From SZAS-103 sp964449135 (GTDB lineage: Bacteria > Pseudomonadota > Gammaproteobacteria > Xanthomonadales > Xanthomonadaceae), in the NCBI GenBank assembly GCA_964449135.1, contig CAYUXZ010000037.1, forward strand, positions 1 to 27,256: DNA of 27,256 nt. The letters run 5' to 3'. A program made the translations under genes and the position numbers. This document shows positions 22,904 to 27,256 of this stretch, one piece after another (within the stretch, counting starts at the first letter, position 1; the number at the start of each line of letters is the position of its first letter). Below the pieces are notes generated by a model, which was not told the origin of the DNA, searched no databases, and saw nothing but the letters and a program-made list of their open reading frames with translations.

Positions 22904-23649
22904 GGCTGCGCTCCCGCGATCTCGCGCGCCCAATCCTTGCCGGCCTCGCGCTCGACCAGCAGCGTGCGCGCGCGCGACAGCAGCGAAGCGACGAACCACA
23001 GCTGCATCGCGGCGATCGTCGCGAACAGCGGCAGGATCATCGAGCGGTCCATCTTCGAGGGTCCGAGCAGCATGATCGTGCGGCCCTGGTGCAGCGAATT
23101 CCACCACTCCACCGAGTAGTGGATGATCGGCAGGTTGATCAGCCCGATCATCGCGAGGAAACCGGCCGCACGCGCGCCGCGGCGGCGGTCCTCGATGGAA
23201 GCGTCGAGCGCGATCACGCCGATGTACAGGAACAGCAGCACCAGTTCGGACGTCAGCCGCGGGTCCCAGTCCCACCACGTGCCCCACATCGGCCGGCCCC
23301 AGATCGAACCGGTCGCGAGCGTGATCGCGGTGAACGCCGCGCCGACCGGCGCGCAGGCCATCGCCAGGATTTCGCAGAGCTTGATCCGCCAGACCAGCGC
23401 AATGCCCGCCTGGATCGCCATCGTCGCGTACACGAACAGGCTCATGTAAGCGCAGGGCACGTGGATGAACAGGATGCGGTAGCTGTCGCCCTGCTGGTAG
23501 TCGGCGGGCACGCGGAACAGCGCGCCATACAGTCCGACTGCGAGCAGCAGCAGCGACGCAGCATAGGTCCACGGCATCCAGCGCGTCGCGAAGCGGTGGA
23601 AGTTCGGCGGCGAGCCGAGTTTGTGGAACCAGAGAATTATCGAATTCAT
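22900..23649 (-). CDS. ccmC: Heme transporter/handling protein CcmC
   Basis: CcmC binds heme and loads it onto CcmE. The 249-residue product has six predicted membrane helices and the WWD heme-handling motif WGTWWDWDPRLTSELVLL, flanked by conserved histidines (FIHVPCAYMS and IIHYSVEWWNSLHQG). Its length matches the family (~245). ATG 23649 overlaps the ccmB stop (ATGA). Confidence 0.97.
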   Translation of the reverse strand: MNSIILWFHKLGSPPNFHRFATRWMPWTYAASLLLLAVGLYGALFRVPADYQQGDSYRILFIHVPCAYMSLFVYATMAIQAGIALVWRIKLCEILAMACAPVGAAFTAITLATGSIWGRPMWGTWWDWDPRLTSELVLLFLYIGVIALDASIEDRRRGARAAGFLAMIGLINLPIIHYSVEWWNSLHQGRTIMLLGPSKMDRSMILPLFATIAAMQLWFVASLLSRARTLLVEREAGKDWAREIAGAQP

Positions 23650-24329
23650 GGCAGTGCGATGCGGACGGCCGCAGCCGCGGCGAGTGGAGCCAGCACGATC
23701 GCCAGCGCGAGTCCGGCGCCGAGCATCAGCACGGCGCCGATCCAGTCCTGGCCCTGCGCGGCGGCCATCACGCTGCCCGCGCCGAACACCAGGACAGGCA
23801 CGTACAGCGGCAGCGCGAGCAGGGGCAGCAGCATACCAGAGCGACGCAAGCCGACCGTCAGCGCGGCCACGGTCGAACCGAGCAGAACCAGCAATGGCGT
23901 GCCGACCAGCAACGAGACCAGCAGCGGCATCAGCAGGCGATCGGGCAGATACAGCAATTGCGCGAGCAGCGGCGCGATGAGAATCAGCGGCAACGATCCG
24001 GTCAGCCAGTGCGCGAACATGCGCATGCCCAGCAGCAGCGACATCGGTACCGGTGCGAGCAGTTGCTGCTCGAGGCTGCCGTCCTCGGCATCGCTGCGGA
24101 ACAGCGCGTCGAGTCCCTGCAGCGCCGCGAGCAGCGCCGCGACCCAGATCGCGCCCGGCGCGAACATCGCGAGGCGATCGTGTTCGCTGCCCAGCGCGAG
24201 CGGAAACAACGCAACCACGAGCACTGCGAACAGCAGCGGTTGCAGGGTGTCTCCGCGCCGCTTCCAGGCGAGGCGCAGGTCGCGCGCGAGCATCGCGCGG
24301 GCGGCGCGGGGCAGGGTGGGCTCGCTCAT
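23646..24329 (-). CDS. ccmB: Heme ABC transporter permease CcmB
   Basis: CcmB is the membrane subunit of the CcmAB ABC complex that drives release of heme-loaded CcmE. The 227-residue product (family ~220) has six hydrophobic helices and the typical LARDLRLAWKRRGDTLQPLL start and LFRSDAEDGSLEQQLLAPVP loop. Its ATG at 24329 overlaps the ccmA stop by 4 bases. The frame stays open far upstream through ccmA, which is only a shadow. Confidence 0.96.
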   Translation of the reverse strand: MSEPTLPRAARAMLARDLRLAWKRRGDTLQPLLFAVLVVALFPLALGSEHDRLAMFAPGAIWVAALLAALQGLDALFRSDAEDGSLEQQLLAPVPMSLLLGMRMFAHWLTGSLPLILIAPLLAQLLYLPDRLLMPLLVSLLVGTPLLVLLGSTVAALTVGLRRSGMLLPLLALPLYVPVLVFGAGSVMAAAQGQDWIGAVLMLGAGLALAIVLAPLAAAAAVRIALP

Positions 24330-24994
24330 GCGGATGATCCTGCGTCGGCAAGCTCGTGCACCGATCCGTCGAGCGAGAGCACGCGCGTGCGCACCGGCGG
24401 CGCGGCATAGGCGCCGTGGGTGGTGATCAGCGCCGCACCCTGGTCGTGCAGGTGCAGGCCGATCACGCGGTTCACCAGCGCGATGCCCTCGCGATCGAGG
24501 TTCGCGTAAGGCTCGTCGAGCAACCACACGCGTGCGGGCGAGAGCAGCAGCCGCGCCAGCGACAGCCGCTTGCGCTGGCCCGCGGAAAGACGTCCCGCGG
24601 GCACGTCTTCGAAGCCGGCTAGGCCGACGCTCGTCAGCGCCGACATCGGCGACGTACCGCGCCGGCAGCCCTGCAATCCGATCGCGAAGCGCAGGTTCTC
24701 CAGCGTGCCCAGATCGGCCTTGTGGCCGGGCAGATGCCCGAGCAGCGCGACCTGTCCGGCCGGAGGCCGCACGCACGATTCCCCGTACCAGCGCATTTCG
24801 CCTTCGCCCGCGGGCAGCGATCCGGCCAGCACGCGCAGCAGGGTGGTCTTGCCGGCGCCGTTGCCGCCCAGCACCAGCAACGCTTCGCCCGCGTGCACGG
24901 CGAAATCCAGCGGGCCGAACACGCGCTCCTCGTTGCGATCGAAGCGCAGGCCTTCGGCCGCGAGCAGTGGGGCGGTGGAGTCGGAATCGCTCAA
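24326..24994 (-). CDS. ccmA: Heme ABC transporter ATP-binding protein CcmA
   Basis: CcmA is the ATPase of the CcmABCD complex. The 222-residue product has Walker A GGNGAGKTT (43-51), signature LSAGQ (136-140), Walker B VWLLDEP (156-162) and the H-loop ITTHG. The only plausible start is TTG at 24994: no in-frame ATG or GTG occurs before the Walker A region, and upstream codons show no family likeness. There is little Shine-Dalgarno sequence. As first gene of a tightly overlapping operon, its weak initiation could set the level of several subunits. Confidence 0.95.
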   Translation of the reverse strand: MSDSDSTAPLLAAEGLRFDRNEERVFGPLDFAVHAGEALLVLGGNGAGKTTLLRVLAGSLPAGEGEMRWYGESCVRPPAGQVALLGHLPGHKADLGTLENLRFAIGLQGCRRGTSPMSALTSVGLAGFEDVPAGRLSAGQRKRLSLARLLLSPARVWLLDEPYANLDREGIALVNRVIGLHLHDQGAALITTHGAYAAPPVRTRVLSLDGSVHELADAGSSA

Positions 24995-25021
24995 GGAATG
25001 CAGTCGGAATGGAACTTCGGA

Positions 25022-25050
25022 ATTTTACCGGCTTGCGCGGGCAGGGTCGA
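25022..25050 (-). promoter_or_regulatory. Candidate promoter of the ccm-metX operon
   Basis: On the minus strand TCGACC (25050-25045, 4 of 6) and TAAAAT (25027-25022, 5 of 6) are 17 bases apart. The predicted start is about 20 bases before ccmA. No FNR box is evident here. Confidence 0.5.
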
Positions 25051-25125
25051 ATGTCCCTGTCCGAACTGGGCGCGTGCCTTACACTTGCCCGGCGTGTCGC
25101 CCGACGCGCGCATGGAGACGTCGCA

Positions 25126-26277
25126 GTGAATGCCATCCAGACCAAGCTGCCGAAGGTCGGCACCACCATCTTCACCGTGATGTCGCAGCTCGCGCTCGAG
25201 CGCAAGGCGGTCAACCTCGGGCAGGGGTTCCCGGATTTCGACACGCCCGCGCCGCTGGTCGAGGCCCTCGCGCGGCACGCGCGCGAAGGTCGCAACCAGT
25301 ACGCGCCAATGACCGGCCTGCCGACGCTACGGCAGGCGATCGCGGCCAAGATCGCCAAGCTGTACGGCTGCGAGGTGGATGCGGACGCCGCGATCACGGT
25401 CACCAGCGGCGGCAGCGAAGCGATCTTCGACGCGGTGCTCGCGGTCGTGCACCCGGGCGATGAAGTGATCGTGCTCGATCCCTGCTACGACTGCTACGAG
25501 CCGGCGATCGATCTAGCCGGCGGGCGAGCGGTGCATGTGCCGCTGGATTCGCACGACTTTTCGGTGGACTGGCAGCGCGTGCGCGACGCGATCACGCCGA
25601 AGACGCGGATGCTGATGATCAACACGCCGCACAATCCGTCTGGCGCAATGCTCACGTTCGACGACATGCGCGCACTCGCGGAGATCCTGCGCGGCACCGA
25701 CATCGTAGTGCTTTCCGACGAGGTCTATGAGCACATCGTATTCGACGGCGTGCGGCATGAATCGGTGCTGCGTTTTCCCGAACTCGCCGCGCGCAGCTTC
25801 GTGGTGTCCAGCTTCGGCAAGACCTACCACTGCACCGGCTGGAAAGTGGGCTATTGCGTCGCGCCGCCGGCGCTGTCGGCCGAGTTCCGCAAGGTGCACC
25901 AGTACAACAACTTCTGCACTTTCGCGCCGGCGCAGTGGGCGCTGGTCGACATGCTCACCCAGCATCCCGAGCACCACGAGCAACTCGGCGCGTTCTACCA
26001 GGCCAAGCGCGACCATTTCCGCGAATTGCTCGGACGCACCACGCTCGCGCCGCTGCCGGTGCCGGGCGGCTATTTCCAGCTCGTGGATTACTCGGCGATC
26101 AGCGACCTGCCCGACGCGGAATTCGCGCGCTGGCTGACGATCGAGCACGGCGTCACCGGAATTCCGCTCTCGCCGTTCTACGAAACGCCACCGGAAGGCC
26201 AGCGCCTGATCCGCTTCTGCTTCGCCAAGAACGAGGCCACGCTGGAAGCGGCGATCGAGCGGATGGAGAAGCTATGA
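25126..26277 (+). CDS. ybdL: Methionine/glutamine aminotransferase, YbdL-like
   Basis: This is a PLP-dependent class I/II aminotransferase that transaminates methionine, or regenerates methionine from its keto acid using glutamine. The 383 residues include NQYAPMTGLPTLRQAI, NTPHNPSGAML, LSDEVYEHI (D198) and SSFGKTYHCTGWKVGYCVAP with the PLP lysine K232. RKVHQYNNF and VDYSAISDL also match what I recall of E. coli YbdL. The start is GTG 25126, with GGAG 8 bases upstream; the frame is open much further upstream without family likeness. The stop overlaps the next start (ATGA), pairing it with the omega-amidase. It is divergent from ccmA. Confidence 0.94.
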   Translation: MNAIQTKLPKVGTTIFTVMSQLALERKAVNLGQGFPDFDTPAPLVEALARHAREGRNQYAPMTGLPTLRQAIAAKIAKLYGCEVDADAAITVTSGGSEAIFDAVLAVVHPGDEVIVLDPCYDCYEPAIDLAGGRAVHVPLDSHDFSVDWQRVRDAITPKTRMLMINTPHNPSGAMLTFDDMRALAEILRGTDIVVLSDEVYEHIVFDGVRHESVLRFPELAARSFVVSSFGKTYHCTGWKVGYCVAPPALSAEFRKVHQYNNFCTFAPAQWALVDMLTQHPEHHEQLGAFYQAKRDHFRELLGRTTLAPLPVPGGYFQLVDYSAISDLPDAEFARWLTIEHGVTGIPLSPFYETPPEGQRLIRFCFAKNEATLEAAIERMEKL

Positions 26278-27083
26278 AGGATCTGCGCGTCTCCCTCGTG
26301 CAGGGCGCGACCCGCTGGCACGACCCCGCCGGCAACCGCGACTATTACGGCGATCTGATCGCGCCGCTGCGCGGGCAAACCGATCTGGTCGTGCTGCCGG
26401 AAACCTTCACCAGCGGTTTCTCCAACGAGGCGATCCACAACGCCGAAACGATGGACGGCCCGACCGTCGCGTGGATCCAGGCGCAGGCGAAGAAGCTCAA
26501 GGCCGCAGTCACCGGCAGCGTCCAATTGCGCACCGAAGCAGGCGTGTTCAACCGGCTGCTGTTCGCGAAGCCAGACGGCGAACTCGCCCATTACGACAAG
26601 CGCCACCTGTTCCGCTACGCCGGCGAACACGAACGCTACGCTGCGGGACGCGAGCGGCTAACTCTGGAATGGCGAGGCTGGCGGATCTGCCCGCTGGTCT
26701 GTTACGACCTGCGCTTCCCCGTGTTCGCGCGCAACCGCTTTGATGTCGAACGCAAGGGTGCGCTCGATTTCGACCTGCAGGTGTATGTCGCGAACTGGCC
26801 CGCGGCGCGCGCCTATCCGTGGAAGACGCTGCTGCGCGCGCGCGCGATCGAGAATCTGTGCTACGTCGCGGCGGTCAACCGCGTCGGCACCGACGGCAAC
26901 CAGCTCGACTATGCCGGCGACAGCGCCGCGATCGATTTCCTCGGACGCCCGCTCAGCGAATGCGGCGACGAGGAAGTAGTCTCGACGACGACCTTGCTCG
27001 CCGAGGAACTCGCGGCGCACCGCAAGCGCTTTCCGGCGATGCTCGATGCCGACGCGTTCACGATGGATGGGTTGGACGGCTAG
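26274..27083 (+). CDS. yafV: Omega-amidase, YafV-like (nitrilase superfamily)
   Basis: Omega-amidase hydrolyses alpha-ketoglutaramate, the by-product of glutamine transamination, and so pulls the partner aminotransferase forward. The 269-residue product has the nitrilase triad E43 (VLPETFTSGF), K109 (HYDKRHLF) and C143 (PLVCYDLRFP). VANWPAARAYPWKTLLRARA and NRVGTDGN are typical of the YafV/Nit2 group. Start and stop are clear. Its 4-base overlap with the aminotransferase gene indicates coupled translation and fits the known glutamine transaminase/omega-amidase partnership. Confidence 0.95.
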   Translation: MKDLRVSLVQGATRWHDPAGNRDYYGDLIAPLRGQTDLVVLPETFTSGFSNEAIHNAETMDGPTVAWIQAQAKKLKAAVTGSVQLRTEAGVFNRLLFAKPDGELAHYDKRHLFRYAGEHERYAAGRERLTLEWRGWRICPLVCYDLRFPVFARNRFDVERKGALDFDLQVYVANWPAARAYPWKTLLRARAIENLCYVAAVNRVGTDGNQLDYAGDSAAIDFLGRPLSECGDEEVVSTTTLLAEELAAHRKRFPAMLDADAFTMDGLDG

Positions 27084-27097
27084 CGAATCGGGAAGTA

Positions 27098-27115
27098 ACG
27101 AGGATCAATCCTCGT
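27098..27115. terminator. Palindromic hairpin between convergent genes
   Basis: ACGAGGAT (27098-27105) and ATCCTCGT (27108-27115) are perfect complements with a two-base centre. The element contains the stop codon of the minus-strand gene and follows yafV by 14 bases. There is no T-tract on either side. Confidence 0.4.
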
Positions 27116-27256
27116 CTCTCGGCAGTCCTTCGTAGCGCGGACCCCTCGCAGGACCGCGGTTGTCGCGGCGCGGGCCGTGCGGACGCGCGTGCTGTGGCGC
27201 GCCGTGGCCGCGATGCTGCGGCGGACGGCCGCCGTCGCGATGACCGCCGCGACCTC
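27105..27256 (-). CDS. C-terminal tail of an Arg/Gly-rich protein (partial)
   Basis: The minus strand reads about 50 codons to a TGA at 27107-27105. The sequence is dominated by Arg, Gly, Pro and His (RPPQHRGHGAPQHARPHG) and ends in YEGLPRDED. Such RGG-like tails occur on DEAD-box RNA helicases and on some rRNA pseudouridine synthases of this group; the fragment cannot decide between them. The start and catalytic part are outside the window. Confidence 0.6.
   Translation of the reverse strand, partial: GRGGHRDGGRPPQHRGHGAPQHARPHGPRRDNRGPARGPRYEGLPRDED

Noticed and set aside
1..27256. CRISPR arrays, insertion sequences, integrases or attachment repeats
   Set aside because: No regularly spaced repeats, transposase-like proteins or terminal repeats were seen on either strand.

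Overview
The window is GC-rich chromosomal DNA from a gammaproteobacterium, most likely of the Xanthomonadales/Lysobacterales. The clues are the gene order infB-rbfA-truB-rpsO-pnp, a MetX of the type found to act as serine O-succinyltransferase in Xanthomonas, a two-subunit class III polyhydroxyalkanoate (PHA) synthase, and a compact ccmABCDEFGHI cluster. Nearly the whole window is coding and no gap reaches 300 bases. The first ~80 bases look like a degraded contig edge with miscalls biased to G. This placement rests on remembered protein families; no search was run.

Layout. Positions 3-5316 (+): translation and RNA-turnover genes infB (5' partial), rbfA, truB, then rpsO with its own promoter and leader, a strong terminator, and pnp with a UUCG-loop terminator. 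Positions 5382-6185 (+): a short MOSC-domain protein. Positions 6220-12567 (-): a three-gene operon that looks like a conflict or immunity system. It encodes a SIR2-like/TIR protein, a STAND-type NTPase with one membrane helix and a long TPR-like half, and a SLOG-domain protein with four membrane helices in two SLATT-like pairs. Positions 12709-15263 (+): phaE, phaC and a small membrane protein with a zincin-like HExxH...ExxAD pattern, preceded by a 15-base palindrome. Positions 15312-17139 (-): a secreted cupin, a 99-residue unknown, tRNA-Leu(CAA) and a cysteine dioxygenase with an FNR-type box upstream. Positions 17204-24994 (-): ccmABCDEFGHI followed by metX. Nearly every junction overlaps by 1-4 bases. 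Positions 25126-27083 (+): a YbdL-like methionine aminotransferase coupled to a YafV-like omega-amidase. Positions 27105-27256 (-): the arginine/glycine-rich tail of a partial gene.

How the parts work together. The first block makes and matures the translation apparatus. The ccm genes move and attach heme to c-type cytochromes. Sulfur amino-acid enzymes lie around them: serine activation, cysteine oxidation and methionine-salvage transamination. The most interesting part is the operon at 6220-12567. A TIR domain that could make an NAD-derived signal, a STAND sensor/switch and a SLOG sensor fused to a membrane effector are translationally linked or closely spaced. The parts recall Thoeris (TIR producer, SLOG receptor, SIR2) but are rewired: the SIR2-like domain is fused to TIR and lacks its usual catalytic residues, while SLOG is fused to a membrane module.
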